Shown here piece after piece: positions 25,201 to 37,834 of a DNA stretch of 64,000 bases (position 1 is its first letter; the number at the start of each line of letters is the position of its first letter). Under the pieces are notes generated by a model. That model had not been told where the DNA came from. It did no database searches and saw only the letters and a program-made list of their open reading frames with translations. Source of the stretch: Chimonanthus salicifolius (Eukaryota > Streptophyta > Magnoliopsida > Laurales > Calycanthaceae); contig CM023537.1 in the NCBI GenBank assembly GCA_013350335.1, positions 15,318,884 to 15,382,883 on the forward strand. The letters run 5' to 3'. Position numbers and translations under genes: made by a program.

Positions 25201-26702
25201 GTTTTTTTTTTTTTTTTACCCTTTGATACACCATTGCCTATCATGTTGCTTCTAACTATTTCAGCAATTTAAGCCTTTATTGTTCTCTTTCTTCTTGTGG
25301 TATCTTGAAGTAGCATTCACTGGATTGTTCCAAATGAGGTCTGTTTCTGGCCTCTTGTGCACTTAACAGCAGTGCCTCTTGACCCTTCACACACATTATT
25401 CACCTCCTCCTTTTTGGTGTACACCCCAATTCTCTTCCTATGCGGTTGATATTCTTTGTTGGGTGTAATAGAATTTAGCTTTATATCTATTGCTTACAAA
25501 AAATGTTGAAATTTGGTATTAAATGCAATTGTAAAGACAAGTCAACTCAGATTGATGTAATTTTGTCCCTAATTCACATGAAGAGCCCTCCTTCCTCCCC
25601 TCATTCCTGCCACCAAGTCTGGTATTGCCGTCTATCCTTGTGGCTCTATCTAATGGTCATCAAAATTCACAATTTTGAGGGTGCTTCTCTCTTGAAAATT
25701 CCCTATAGACATCTTGTAAGGTCTCCTTCTGTTGTGTTTATGGGAACATAAATTCTTAAAAAGAAGGCTTTTCCAAAGAGGGGTTTCAGAAAACTTTACC
25801 ATACTTGATAACTATGTCATTGTATACATGTATTGGTATCTGATATAAGTATTGCTCAACAATCCCAAAAACAAAGAGATTTGTGAACTCAGCCTGATAT
25901 TAAGTAGTTCTAACTAGTTATTTTAAATGAAAAAGATGCGAAAATGACATTAATAAAAATTAATATACAAACTCTAAGACTGTCACGGAGATGTCTTGTC
26001 CTCTGTGGTGATCCAGGCCATACTGGACATCGAATCCTTTTTGGGGATTTTCAAGGGTATTATTGTAATTTTGTATTGCGCACCAACTATATAATGTACT
26101 TGAGGGACTTCTAGGTTTATTAGATTCATTTTGTTCTTGGAGAGGCACGAGGAAAAGAGTATATAGCAACCGATGTTTGAAGATAATGAAATTCTTCCCA
26201 TCTCACTATGGATATAGGCACATTGTTGAACCACATAAATCTTGTTATGTTTTTGTGTTATTGCTTGTGTTTTGCTGTATCGTGGTTTCTTTGTTTTCAA
26301 TAAAGAGCATGCTATCAAGAATTTGAGAGGAAAATTTTGAATTTGTGGAATTTGACATTCCTTTTAGAATTCTTTGTTTTGTTTTTGCCAGAATTACAGA
26401 AGTGAAAATTTTCAAATCCCACTGAAGTGCCAAGTGATGGAATTACAAATTCTCCCAGATTAGTTTTATTCCTAAAATGTGTACCTTCAAATCTGCATTT
26501 TCTAGCATAACCGCAAAAAGAAATATCTCAGAAAACTTTGCTTTTTGTGGAGTCATTAGGGAGGGACTCGAAACATGCTAGGAAACCTTGTGATGAGTTT
26601 ATTAACCTAATCTCACACGAAACCCATAAACAAGGACTTATTGGTGTGATACCAAAACAGCCATAAAACACATTGGAACACCCAAATAATTTAGTTTTGA
26701 TA

Positions 26703-26764
<62 letters not shown>

Positions 26765-29700
26765 ATGTGGGTCACCGTGATGCCGTCCTATGTCCTCCTT
26801 TGATCATTGACCCTTTGGTCATCGTCAAAGAACTTATATAAGGTATATAGGTACAAAGAGCACACTACATACATACAATTTATATAACTCAATGGGCTAG
26901 AAAGCCCAACAGGTTTTAGCAGGCTTCTTGTAAGAGCCTGAGCCAAATGGCTGAAAAATTAGACTGCACTTGGCCCGACGGGCTGTTACATATGTCCAAG
27001 CCTGTTCATTTAAGCTGGGTTTGGGTAGGTTGCAGGCCAGGTTTGGGCTTGTGAACAACCCTTTTTGGGATGGGCCTAAAGTTGACCCAACCCATTGAGA
27101 CTGGTGTGAGATACCTCTACATCAAACTATTACAAGTAAAAAATTTCCATAATTGAGTCATGTGAGCGATGACATTTTCTTCCCTAGTTGTAGGAGATCA
27201 TATCATGTTGGGTTGGTGGCCCTGTCATGAGATTGCATGCAGGTACCACCCATGGTGTCAAAAGGGTGCGCTCCTAAGACATGGTTTATATGCATAAAAT
27301 TCACAAATTCTTGTGTTTAATTTCAAGAGGAACCAAATGAAAGCTTTTGACACTGTCATTCCTTTATTCTAGAATTTGTCATAATTCAAAATTCTAGAAT
27401 TCAAATAATTTTGAAATTTTAGAATTTTAGAACAGAATTCTGCCATGAAGTCCCTCAACAAGCAAGCAATAAATGACAAGAACCTGTAGCACAGATGTCA
27501 ACTGCTCATTGTTGCAACAATCAAGGCTTTGGGTTTGATTCATGTTGCCATCTTGACAAGAAAGTAAATAAAGATTTCAATATTAGGTTTCTGAAGAGAA
27601 CATGTGACAATACTTCTTCATCTTGAAATGAATGCTGAAAGAGTACTAGAAGTATCCTTAAATCCAACATTGAGATGAGTCACATATGTGTATGTCACTA
27701 ATTACGAAGGATCTATGAAGCAGGTGGATAGTGGTACCGCAATGTTGGGCATCCATGTCCACGGATAACTATAAAAGCACATGACAGGCAATCCACCTTT
27801 ATATATTATCTGTGAATTGATGAAGCTTTACATACTTTATAATGGTTTATGAGCAATCTATCTAATTTACTGCGGGTCTGTTGCAGGGAATATCTGTGAA
27901 AATGATTGCAGCTGGTGCTGAACATACAGCTGCAGTTACAGAAGATGGTGATTTATATGGATGGGGCTGGGGTCGATATGGGAATTTGGGCTTGGGTGAC
28001 AGAAATGATCGTCTGGTTCCAGAGAAGGTTTCTGCTGTCAATGTATGCCTGCTACCTGTCATAAAATCTTATTACTGCTAGACATCGTCGCCTGTTGCAG
28101 TATAGTCAATCATGCATAAATGTTTCTCTTCACTTGCATGTGTCTGGACTTTCAGTTCAATTATTATTTTTAATGAATGTTCTAATCTTCTTAGGGACAG
28201 AAGATGGTATCAGTTGCATGTGGGTGGAGACATACAATATCAGTTTCTTCATCAGGGAGTTTGTACACCTATGGTTGGAGTAAATACGGTCAACTAGGGC
28301 ATGGAGACTTTGAGGATCACCTCATTCCTCATAAATTGGAGGCCCTTCAGAAGAATTTTGTATCTCAGGTTCTTACGATCTTTCTTATCCATTTTCATGA
28401 AATCATGACTGTGCTTTCTTTTGCTGCTTCTTTTATGTTCATTGCATCTCTTTATTGAAAGGATGTTAAAAGATTGGTGGCTCAAAGCTAGACCAAATTG
28501 AATAAGTTTAGTCAACATTGTTCACAGCTCGTTAGAATCTCAAGTTGATCTTAAAAATAGATTATCTTTTAAGAGCTAGACTAAGTTCTATGATTGTTAC
28601 ACATGGACATTGCACAGACATATATGGGCACAGACATATATGGACACGTCCGCGCACGCGCATGTGCACAGACTGAGTAGTTTATGCCATTTGGGAAAAC
28701 TTTCTCCCCTTCTAAAGAAATTCTGAAAATTCTTAGATAATTAAAAATGTGAAAAATCTACACTTACAGTGGTTTAGGGTGTTCTTTGAATAGCTAAAGG
28801 AGTAAAGCCTTAGTCTAGGGTATGATAGGTGGTAAATTTGTTAGCTTTGATGGATTAGAGTCTGTGCCACAATTGATGAGTTTTCCTGTTGCAACCACAA
28901 ATATTGGCAGGTTGCTGTTGCATACATGCAAGTTTGAGACCCTACCATTTCAGTGCACACAGTTCTATTAGTACCATTGCCTTAAAATTGGTAGCAGTCA
29001 CTACAAGAGCTGTTATGAAGTGGGCCACCTTTTAAATGATAATAATATGGAATCTATTTGTCCTGAAACATCCCTAGCAAACTTTCACACACTACTAAAT
29101 CTGCATATTACTTTTTCTTTCGTTTCTTTTCCTTCTTTGTATGTGGTATAGAAATGATATCATATTCAATAAGGCATACTACCTGCAACAATTGGGTTTT
29201 TCACTTTTCATGTGAATCTGTAATCAGAATTTTATAAATGTGAGCTGCTGTAATAGATTATATGAAATTGTATGAAATGTAAATCTGTCTCTCTCTCTCT
29301 TTCTCTCTCTCTCAGCTGAACATGTGGGACTGAGTTGAAGTCTTGTGCATTTCATGTCAATTTTTTTTTCCCTGCACAATACATTTTACAGTGGAGCTCA
29401 TACTTCAAGTGGACAGCATTCTACATTGTAGTGTTGTGCTCAAACCCAATAAATACACCTTACCTTCCAAGAGTCTACTTGACTTGAGGACTTTGCCTGT
29501 GTTTTGAAGTCGAAGAACTGTTATTTTAAATAATTTGAAGTTTAGAATTATACAAGGAGATGAACTGAATAAGAAAACGAGACCAATGTGAGCATGGAAT
29601 TAATGCAGGGGGATTAGATGTGTGTTTTGTTACTGTATTGCCATTTCACGGGCTTTTATTAGACCTTTTCTTGAAAGATATATATTTTAAGTGCATATCC

Positions 29701-32700
29701 AAAATCAGTTATATTGGCCCTTTATTCATTTTGCCACACTTTAACCATCATTTTTATGCCTTCAGGTATCAGGTGGTTGGCGACACACTATGGCACTCAC
29801 ATCTGATGGAAGTCTTTATGGCTGGGGATGGAATAAGGTTTGTACTTCTCATTTCACATGCTCTGCTCTTGTAAGAGCATCTAGTTTTCAATTGAACCAA
29901 GTACCCGTTTGTGAGGAAACTGATTTATCAAACAAATCCAAATCAATTCATCTAATTCACATGAAAATAGATTACCTGCCAACTATCGATAACAAGCATG
30001 CCTGTATTCTGCTAGTGGTCTGAGCATGTTTTCTCTGTACAGTTTGGACAGGTTGGTGTTGGTGATAATGACGATCACTGCTCTCCCGTACAAGTCAAAT
30101 TTCCTGATGACCAGGTACACTACTAATCCCGAGTCCACTGAACTGGTTAGGATTGTGATTATGAGTGCCACTTACTGAGGGGACATATTCTATATTCGGT
30201 TAATGGAGGAGCATGAATGCCAGGATTGGTGGTTCTACATGCCTTGAGAAACTTGATCTCTTTTTTCTTCCTGAATTCTTGGGAGTAACTTTCTACCCAT
30301 TTCTTGGATCAATATGCAGAAAGTAGTTCAGATCTCTTGCGGATGGAGGCACACGCTTGCTGTTACAGATAGACAAAATGTTTTCTCATGGGGTAGGGGT
30401 ACAAGTGGGCAGCTTGGACATGGGGATTCTATTGACCGGTAATTACATTAGCAACTGGCTAAATTTTTTAAATAATGAGCTGTGTTATCTTTTTATTGTC
30501 AACCTCGAATCTTGCTCAGGACAAGACTGAGAATTTTCTCATAGGGGCCAATATATGGATTTACTTTACACTAGGGAAATTGTTGGGAGGGACGGATTTT
30601 TGGATATGTGGGGGTCACAATATGTGATTTTGTATTCCTAAGTGCATGTTTGTTAGTTTTCTGAGAATATGAATTCCAATTGAAAGATGGATTCGTATAG
30701 AAAAAAATTCTTAGGAAAATGGCTTGGTAGGAATTCACTTTTTATTCTAAAAGTTTTCCTATGTTTGTTTTCCACTACCATTAGGAAAAATTGGTTGATA
30801 AATGAGTTGAGTCGAACCTGCATGGGTAGCTCAGTTGCTCTAAGCTTATAGGATTAGACAAGAGGTTTTGGGTTCAATTCCTCTCGGGATTACCTAACAC
30901 ACGAGGTTTGTGTATCTATGGGGTTAGTTTCACTTCCAATATGTGATGGGGATACCCATATTATCCAAAAAAGAAGAGTTGAGTCGGGTTGGGTTAACCA
31001 ATTTAACAAATGGGTTGAGATAGGTAGCTATTGGGTTGAGTTTAGGACTGCAACTCGGGTAGGTTGGGCCCATTTTTGAGTTTGCTTGAGCCTGGGGCCG
31101 AGTATCTATTAAAGGGTCCGAGCCTAAGCCTAGACTTGGGTCAACCTAAATGAGTGAAACTAAGCTTGACCTAAATTGTACTGTAGGGTTTGAGCCTGAT
31201 TTCAAGCCTAAAGTATTTATACGGGCTTATTCGGCTCAATCATTGGGCTTATTTTGGTCTAAATGAAAGTTTTGTTTTATTCTGTAAAATGTAAATTTAT
31301 ATATTACATAGTTTAGTAATTTTTTTTTTTGAGAGGTAACATAAACGATTATATTTATAACAGAAAGCAGTACAAAAAGATACAAAAGGCCTAAGAGGAT
31401 TAGGCCAAAACAAAAGAAGAAAAGAGAAACCAAAGAAAACACCAAAGCTCCCCAAAAAAACCAAAGAATTAGTCTCTGGGAAAGGTGAAAGACACCACTA
31501 ATCAACCTCCATTTTTAGCGAAGAAGTCCGCCACTCCATTGGCTGTCCTCTTGATGTGCACAAAGGAGATCTCCTGGCCCGATACCAATTCCTTAATCTC
31601 CCTCAGTAAGGTGATTAATCTCCACGGAGGGCGCTTCACTCCCCTAGCCCATTTTATGGCATTAGAAGAATCGCTTTCGACAACTAATTTAACTTCCCCA
31701 AAGCTTGTTCCTATACTCAAGACTCTCCTGATAGTAAGCAGTTTCGTCTCATTAGAATCCTTGTTCCCACGGATTTCGAAAAAATAACCCTTGTGACTCT
31801 CAATTCATCCCGAAGAACTCCCCCAATCCCAGCAGGTCCAGGTTTACCCCTTGAGGCTCCATCGACGTTGAATTTGAAATAGCCGTTAGGAGGAGGGGAC
31901 CACTCTACTCGATTCTTCTGCTCCGGGGGAGAAGCAATCATACAACCCTCCCAAGACTGTAGGAGATCACCGACTTTCAAATCTTTGAAATCTTTGCTAG
32001 TACAAAGCCAAACACACAGACTCCATTTAGCTTTTTTCAGAAGCTCACTAAACTCTAGAGAAGTCCCCACGAAGATATTAGCATTCCTCTCTTTCCAAAT
32101 GGACCAAATGATCACTGCTGGGATCTTGTGCCAAGGCTAGGAAACATCCAAAATTCCAATAAGGCATCCATGAACCGGAGCACACCTAGGAGACTCCCAT
32201 TGGTTTCAAGAAATAGCTCCAAAGTTTCCAAGTCACAGGGCAAGTGCCCAAGAGGTGGTCAATTGTTTCATCAGCCATCCCACAGGTGAAGCATCTAGAG
32301 TCTCCATCTGAGCTCAAGCAGCCTCTTCTCCTAAGTTCCATTCTAGTCAAGATTTTCCTTTTAGCACAAAACCACCTAAACAATTGGACTCTAGGAGGGG
32401 CGAGATTCTTGCAAATGATGGCTTGAGACACTAGTGAGCCCTTGTAATTCTGAGTAATCGCCTCGATCATGGCTTTAACTGAGAATAACCCTTAAGGATC
32501 ACCTGTCCAAACCGTTTCATCGTCGCCATCTAGATCCAGTTGGAACTCCCCGAGTTGGGCTTGAAGATCATTTAAACTTTCCACCTCAAAAGACCTTAGA
32601 TTTCTCCTAAAATCAATGTGCCAAGAGATACACCGGTCTGCTTCTGAGTAGGTATCTTGAACCAAAGCTAGTTTGTTCCTAGCAGCTCTGAACAACCTTG

Positions 32701-34468
32701 GATATCTCTCACAAAGAGGACTATCTCCCAGCTACAAATCCTTCCAGAAAAATGTCCGATTACCCTTTCCAACCATGATACGAAGCCTCTCTCTGAAAAG
32801 CTCACTAGCCCTCGTTCTACCCTGACAGATCCTCCACCAAGCTTTTAGAACAACCCGATTTACCAACTCTCTTCCCCAAACTCCACCTGTTAGCATTTGA
32901 GGTACCATACTTAGCGGTCAGCACACGAACCCAGAAAGCATTCACTTCTCTTCCAAAACGTCAACCCCACTTTTACATAATAGAGCCTCATTTCTTAGTC
33001 TAACAGGGACCAAATCTAAACCGCCTTTGGATTTGGCTTTAATGACCTCAAACCAAGCCACCAGGTGAACTTTCCTCTTTTCATCTTGGTCTCCCCAAGG
33101 AACCTACTAAATAGTTTTTCCATAGTGTTTGCCACGCCCTTCGGTATCTCAAACAGAGACAAGAAGTATGTGGGGAGATTGGTCAAATTAGTCGATTTAA
33201 TAAATGGGTCGGGTTAGGTCAACTCGTAGGGCTTTCATAGCTCAAATTCAGGCTTTAGGGCCAAAATTTTGACTTGGGCTTTCCTCTTTTCCTCTTGGTC
33301 TCCCCAAAGAAACCTCCTAATTCCATAGTATTGGCCACACCCTTCAGTATCTCAAACAGAGACAAGAAGTATGTGGGGAGATTGGTCAAGTTAGTCGATT
33401 TAATAAATGGGTAGGGTTAAGTCAACTCGTAGCTTAGTTGGGTTGCGTCAACCCATTTAATGAATGGGTAAGTCAGTTATGCATATGATCAGGGTATTTA
33501 ACATTTATTTGGTCAAGTTCTAATAGATAAATTTCATAAATTTCTTTAGGAAAGCATTTCTCCATGGGTCATGATGGAAAAAAAATTGGACTGTTTTTGT
33601 AGGAAAATTTGTACAAACAAAAACATGAAAAAAACTCACTTTCTTGGGAAATCAATTTTTCTTCAGAAAATCTGTGCAAACAAACCTTCCCTAAAAGGTG
33701 CTATGAAGATTCTGGGTCCCAATTCATAGCTTATCCCTGATTTTTTGATGTGGTAGTTTTAGTAGGGTTGAGGTGGACTGAGACAGGCTTTAAACTGCCC
33801 AGGCCCCAGCCAGACTTGACCAACGCACGTTGCCAAATCAGCAATCCTCTGCTAATAAGTCAAATCAGTGTTCATTGGCAGCACCTATAGCTTGTCAGCC
33901 TGAAATTGGCATCTAGCCCCCATGACAGTACCATGTTAAAAGATGCCATTTCCTGAATAACCACTAGATTCATTGTGTAAATGGCTCTAGTATCAGTACC
34001 TATAGCTTGTTAATGATTGCTTAATCTGCTCAAACATACACCGTTTCAGGTCAGGCTCAGGCATTCAGATGGTTAGGACAGAGCCTGGGCCAAATTTAAT
34101 TTTGTTTCTTATTTGTGTCCAAGCCTGAGCCATGAATTCTGGATCAGGCCTGGTTTGAAGTTGGGTTTTATCTAGGTTGAACCTATCCCAAGTTCACCCT
34201 AGTTTTACAATGTTATTTGCTGCTGCATGCACAGATGCACAATCCCTAACCATAGTTCCTGACTACTTTAACAACTCTCTCTCTGATGTGCTGACTATTA
34301 GCAGCCCTTCTTTCTTCTTATGTTTATATATAATAAGTACTTGTGCTGAAGCTAATCCTTGGGAACATATAGAAATACTCCTAAGGTTATTGAAGCTTTG
34401 AACGCGGATGGATGTGGTTTCAAATTGATGGAATCCTCAAAACTTGAATCTTCAACAGGTCTGCTTCT

Positions 34469-34512
<44 letters not shown>

Positions 34513-35405
34513 GTGTGCATGGTGTCTTTTGATCCTTTTCTGTCAAGTTGAAATATATGAGAAGATTTAAAATACAGAAATTATGAAGAGATGGCTTGTA
34601 TAACTACAACTGTCTGTTTACACAATTCTATGAACAGGCAAAATCTGGGTTTCTCCATCAGAAAGATATGCACTTGTTCCAGATGAATCTGTAAGTGCTG
34701 CCTTCTTTGTAGACAACTTTGGTTGGTGGCACATTTCAATTTCTTTTACCATATACTTTGGACCCTGAAACCATCTCTTTTAGAAACATAAACAATTAAG
34801 ATTGAGTGGAGCCAACCAAGATGGGCAAGATTGAGCTTTGGTTGATGTTCATCAAGCCAACCTCAAGCTTGGCCATGTCAATATTAATTGAGCAATTTAC
34901 TGAGTTTCCACAGAATCAAGCTGAGCTAGGACCTTTTATATGCTCGCATAGGAATGTCTATCAAGCATCAGCTTGACTCAGGTTCACTTAAAGCATTATA
35001 CCATATGCAATTTCATTTCAAGCAACAGACAGCTAGTGTATTATACACAATGTAAATCACTACATTCATTCAGTTGTTCACCCATCAAGCAACCTGAGCT
35101 TGGGCTTATACTCAAGTTGGCTTCTGAACAAATCAAGCTCAACCTAGGTCTTGGTTATTCACTAGTTCAATCTGCATGAGCTAAGTAGGACCTACCTTGA
35201 GCTTGACTTGTTTATTCATGGGCCGAACTTGGCTTTGAGTTAATTGAGCGAACTTGAACCATCCAGGCTTGTTTATCTTCTATGTTTTACCTCACTGGGT
35301 CTCTGAGAATAGATCTGTGTACAGGTTAAAGGCCGACCAGCAGTTTCAGCTGAGAATAGTGGAGGTGATACAAGTGTTCCGGAGAATGATGTCCAACAGT
35401 TCTGA
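16263..35405 (+). CDS. UVR8: UV-B photoreceptor UVR8 (12 coding exons; one-base frameshift in exon 4)
   Basis: Coding exons: 16263-16353, 18188-18374, 20675-20821, 24444-24526, 27887-28042, 28195-28368, 29766-29837, 30043-30114, 30320-30438, 34373-34458, 34638-34690 and 35325-35405, all bounded by GT and AG. Apart from one extra G in exon 4 (24516-24518), the exons join into about 439 residues, the size of Arabidopsis UVR8. RCC1-type repeats (GRGEDGQLGHGD, WGRYGNLGLGDR, WSKYGQLGHGD, WNKFGQVGVGD) form a seven-bladed propeller. The GWRHT motifs carry the expected UV-sensing tryptophans at about residues 232, 284 and 336, and the partner arginines follow them. The C-terminal VP motif that binds COP1 is in exon 11 (about residues 409-410, LVPDES). 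UVR8 is a dimer that splits in UV-B and signals through COP1. As written, the frameshift gives a stop early in exon 5. Introns 3, 4 and 9 are swollen by repeats. Confidence 0.93.
17358..17392. repeat. Perfect short hairpin in UVR8 intron 1
   Basis: agagtcgttggtt at 17358-17370 is followed after 9 bases by its exact complement aaccaacgactct at 17380-17392. Just downstream, two partly similar blocks (about 17410-17460 and 17470-17520) each contain ttctctcaat and a facing ttttgagag, so they too can fold. Confidence 0.6.
19674..19869 (+). mobile_element. SINE in UVR8 intron 2
   Basis: Flanked by agcatacgcca (19663-19673) and agcatatgcca (19870-19880), an 11-bp duplication with one mismatch. The body has 'aacccaaaggggtcgga', a B-box-like 'agttcgattttcact', the word 'tgtgtgtgggtaaggaggct' and 'gaggcctggacacc', and it ends in an A run. 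Relatives lie at 37370-37530, 40605-40959 (minus) and 56190-56330 (minus). Confidence 0.7.
21757..22345 (-). mobile_element. 3' end fragment of another LINE, split by a MITE
   Basis: A T run at 21757-21770 marks a LINE A tail on the minus strand. Near 22318-22345 the plus strand reads 'agcaagaagtcggtcacccc', close to the end of the RNase H region in the LINE copies at 2020 and 31517 (on the minus strand, the ...VAD.LAKN motif). The hAT-like MITE at 21800-22159 interrupts the fragment. It lies in UVR8 intron 3. Confidence 0.5.
21800..22159. mobile_element. hAT-like MITE with CGGCCGATAT motifs
   Basis: Starts CAGGGGTCGAAA and ends TTTTCGACCCCTG, a near-perfect inverted repeat of about 12 bp. 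Flanking bases are actaagtg (21792-21799) and actaagag (22160-22167), an 8-bp duplication with 7 of 8 matching. CAGGGG ends with 8-bp duplications are typical of hAT elements. The interior has repeated ggccgatat and tatcggc motifs and long A/T tracts, like the element at 581-983. Confidence 0.75.
22346..23244. other. Intron 3 sequence with possible LTR remnant
   Basis: Around 22738-22870 the bases 'cctatttatagcctcagggg' followed by 'cacgacagtgttcgtgaa' and 'ggttctatgaacctcgtg' resemble the control region and body of a plant LTR, but I cannot read either end. The rest shows nothing recognisable. Confidence 0.25.
23322..23412 (-). mobile_element. SINE head, minus strand, in UVR8 intron 3
   Basis: On the minus strand 'gtatagcacaatgg' resembles an A box, and 'ggtcgcaagttcgagtctg' contains a B box. 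A poly-T run at 23315-23325 on the plus strand is the A tail of the element. Confidence 0.5.
25980..26300 (+). mobile_element. LTR fragment, probably Copia type, in UVR8 intron 4
   Basis: The segment opens with TGTCACGGAG and contains a TATA-like 'actatataatg' near 26090. It then reads 'ggatataggcacattgttga' and 'accacataaatcttg', the phrase commonly seen near the end of plant Copia LTRs. It has no internal coding region and no visible partner LTR, and the right end is not resolved. Confidence 0.4.
26707..26763 (+). repeat. (GA)n microsatellite
   Basis: About 28 uninterrupted GA units in UVR8 intron 4. Confidence 0.97.
30815..30975 (+). mobile_element. tRNA-derived SINE in UVR8 intron 9
   Basis: An exact 11-bp direct repeat, gagttgagtcg, flanks it at 30804-30814 and 30976-30986. 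The head 'gggtagctcagttgctc' is a clear A box and 'gggttcaattcc' a B box. The tail ends in a short A-rich stretch. The target is a low-complexity 'gggttgggtt' region. Confidence 0.75.
31320..33190 (-). mobile_element. 5'-truncated LINE in UVR8 intron 9
   Basis: A T run at 31320-31332 is the A tail. On the minus strand the 3' half of ORF2 is readable: RNase H (ESDSSNAIKWARG, NGVADFFAKN, FNVDGASRGKPGPAG) at about 31500-31920, and zf-RVT (CFTCGMADETIDHLLGTCPV) near 32270. Diverged RT C-terminal sequence runs to about 33190. It is closely related in sequence and order to the LINE at 1806-9260. Frame breaks at about 31720, 32120 and 32480 make it dead. The endonuclease and RT core are missing, as expected for 5' truncation. 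It lies antisense to UVR8. Confidence 0.85.
33066..33431. repeat. Tandem duplication at the LINE 5' junction
   Basis: Bases 33066-33230 and 33275-33431 share 'tttcctctttt', 'cttggtctcccc', 'agacaagaagtatgtgggg' and 'tcgatttaataaatggg' in the same order. The copies cover the LINE end and its flank, so the duplication happened after LINE insertion. Confidence 0.7.
34473..34506 (+). repeat. (CT)n microsatellite
   Basis: About 17 CT units in UVR8 intron 10, just after the donor site. Confidence 0.95.
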
Positions 35406-36232
35406 ATCTAATTGTAGCAACAAGACCATCAGCACATGCCAGTGCCCCACAGAACGACGTCGAATGGATTTGGATCTAACCCTTGAAGAGGATCGGCAGT
35501 CGGCACACTCACTCTACTTTTGATGTTACTGTATCATGTGTTTATCTCAATGTGTACCACATAGATGGGCCTGAGGTTTAGCTGAGGGCGTTTTCTGCTT
35601 TTCTGTATTTTCTAGTTATCAGTCTCTAGTATATTCTGGTTTGAAATGTTGTGTCTGCTTCTTTCATCTTAGTGCAATTAAATAATTGAGAGTATAAATG
35701 TGAGTAGATGCACCATTCTTGCCCTTTTTCAACTAGTATAATGCAAGTACTCCTCTACACATGGTGTCCACTTAAAATAATGTTTGAGATCTGGTTGGCC
35801 ATTACTTACACTGCTATCCAGCACTATTCAATGTTAAAGCACGAGTGCCTTGTACAAGCATCTATGGGATGTTTGTGTCCACTCGTTTCATAAATCAAAA
35901 TTTGCATGAAATCGTCTACGGGGAAATAATAAGAGAAATTTGTTAATTTTTTTTTAAGATCAAGGTATCTAAGTGTGTCACCTGATTAATCCTTGTCGGA
36001 TACAAAACTAAGGACACTCTTTTTATATTGAGGGGGGTTTGATCTCAAAACTTTCCACAAATAATGGTGAGAATTGATTATCAAACTAACCTTCAGCTTT
36101 AGAGAAATTTGTTATATATAGAGTTATTTCAAATTATCTTTTTGCAAGTCACTTGTTATCCATTTCTTTCAAATTTGTTATTTCAAATTATCCTTTTGCA
36201 AGTCAGTTGTTAGCCAATTCTTTCAAATTTCC

Positions 36233-36296
<64 letters not shown>

Positions 36297-37369
36297 TTTT
36301 TATTATTTTTTAAACAATACAAACTATAAAAATTGTACTCCTAAAACATAGAATTGCAGCATTATTGTTGATATATTCTTGATCTGTATATGCTTAAACA
36401 TAAAAATATTTAAGGTCAGAATAAAAAAGAAGAAAAAAAATAGAAAGGATGTATAGAAGAGGAGAGAAGCAAAATTGACAAAAAAAAGGTAAAGTAAAAT
36501 AAAAAATGAGAGAATTTCATTTGAAAAGCAATACTTAATTGAAGAAATGTACTCTTATAATTTAACTTATTTTTTATATTTCTGTTTGTTTCGTTCAAAA
36601 GCTAATTATACGAATTAAAATTATTTTTGATAATCTATAATTTGATCCACTTTATCGCTAAATTTAAATCTTAAACATTTGATTTTAATAGTAGAAATTA
36701 TCAGCCATCTTTGATATTTTAAAGGTAAAATTTAGTGATTCTGACAATTAAAATTGTGGTTAAAAATTGAAATTGAAACTAAATTTTCTATTTATATGAT
36801 TGACTTTAATATAATCTTTAAAAAATTAGAAAAAATAGGCTAGTTGTGAGATAGAAATACTAGAGTTAATAATCTCGGAAAAGAGAAATTTTTTCGGTCT
36901 TTACTTTGACATAAAAGTTTCAATCAATCAGAATTTGAATATATTGATAATATTTCAAGTTTAGATCCAAAAGTTTTGCAGCCCCAAATTTAAACTAAAT
37001 TGTGGCCAATGGTACATCAATGTACAACCTGTCCCCAAGTAGATGAAACATGGCCAATGGTACATCATTTTTTGTATGGCTGTGATCGAATGGGACCCAT
37101 TACGTCAATGACCCACAGCTACATAATGCAGGCCCTACATTTCAGCAATTGTCTCATACTAGCAAGGAAGAAGAAAAAATGGTGGTAAACATTGGTTAAT
37201 TGTGAGTGACAACTTCAGTAGATGAAAATAAATATTGGACAAAAAAGTGAGTCTCTGGGTGACACAAGAATCATTTGATTTATTAGGGGATTATGATTTA
37301 ATTATTAGATAGACGAATGGTGATCTCACATTTTTGTTATCGAACATAAGATTCAATACAATTAATGAG
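35406..37369. other. UVR8 3' flank and intergenic sequence before the AAP gene
   Basis: The first 300 or so bases after the UVR8 stop probably hold its 3' UTR (AT-rich, with ttaaataattgag near 35680), but no poly(A) signal is certain. Beyond that I see only AT-rich sequence and the AT microsatellite. UVR8 and the AAP gene converge on this interval. Confidence 0.45.
36236..36294. repeat. (TA)n microsatellite
   Basis: About 29 uninterrupted TA units. It could extrude as a cruciform. Confidence 0.96.
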
Positions 37370-37530
37370 AATTGACTCGGTGGTCAAGAACCCGCTTGAA
37401 ATGCTGGAGGTCACGAAAGGACTACTCCCCATAGTGTTACTTGGTGTATGTGGATAGGGAGGTTTGCACATACTCTAAAGATTAGTCACATCATCTAAGA
37501 GGCCAGAACACCTTATTTAAAAAAAAAAAA
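37370..37530 (+). mobile_element. SINE
   Basis: Shares 'gactcggtggtcaagaaccc', 'ggtgtatgtggatagggagg', 'gattagtcacatc' and 'taagaggcc' with the family copy at 19674-19869, and ends in an A run at 37518-37536. It sits about 300 bp beyond the AAP stop codon. Confidence 0.6.
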
Positions 37531-37834
37531 AAAAAACCATAAAAGATCCAATATAGAACTTAGGAGAGGGAAAAAAGAGCTTCACTGGCTTTATTTTTAA
37601 GTTCTCAGTCACAGAGACACAAGGAACTGAATTACAACTACATATCTTTCTTTTGAAGCCTATCAAAATGGGATGGTCGATTGTATAAAACATGTAAGAC
37701 AAGGCATCCAAAAATTTGAATCTTCCACTCTCTAAGCATATCTTAAACAAATTATGCCGAAAAAGAAAGAAAACAAGCGGGTAAGGTAGCAGAGGCTCTT
37801 CAATGACTATGAGGGAAGGGGAAGGAAGCAAGGA

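Noticed and set aside
30818..30870. Possible tRNA gene (A and B boxes)
   Set aside because: The full cloverleaf is not present. The segment has a long extra body, an A tail and an 11-bp target duplication, so it is a SINE.
16263..35405. Reading this gene as a generic RCC1-repeat protein
   Set aside because: The GWRHT triplet with its tryptophans, the VPDES motif and the 439-residue length fit UVR8 specifically.
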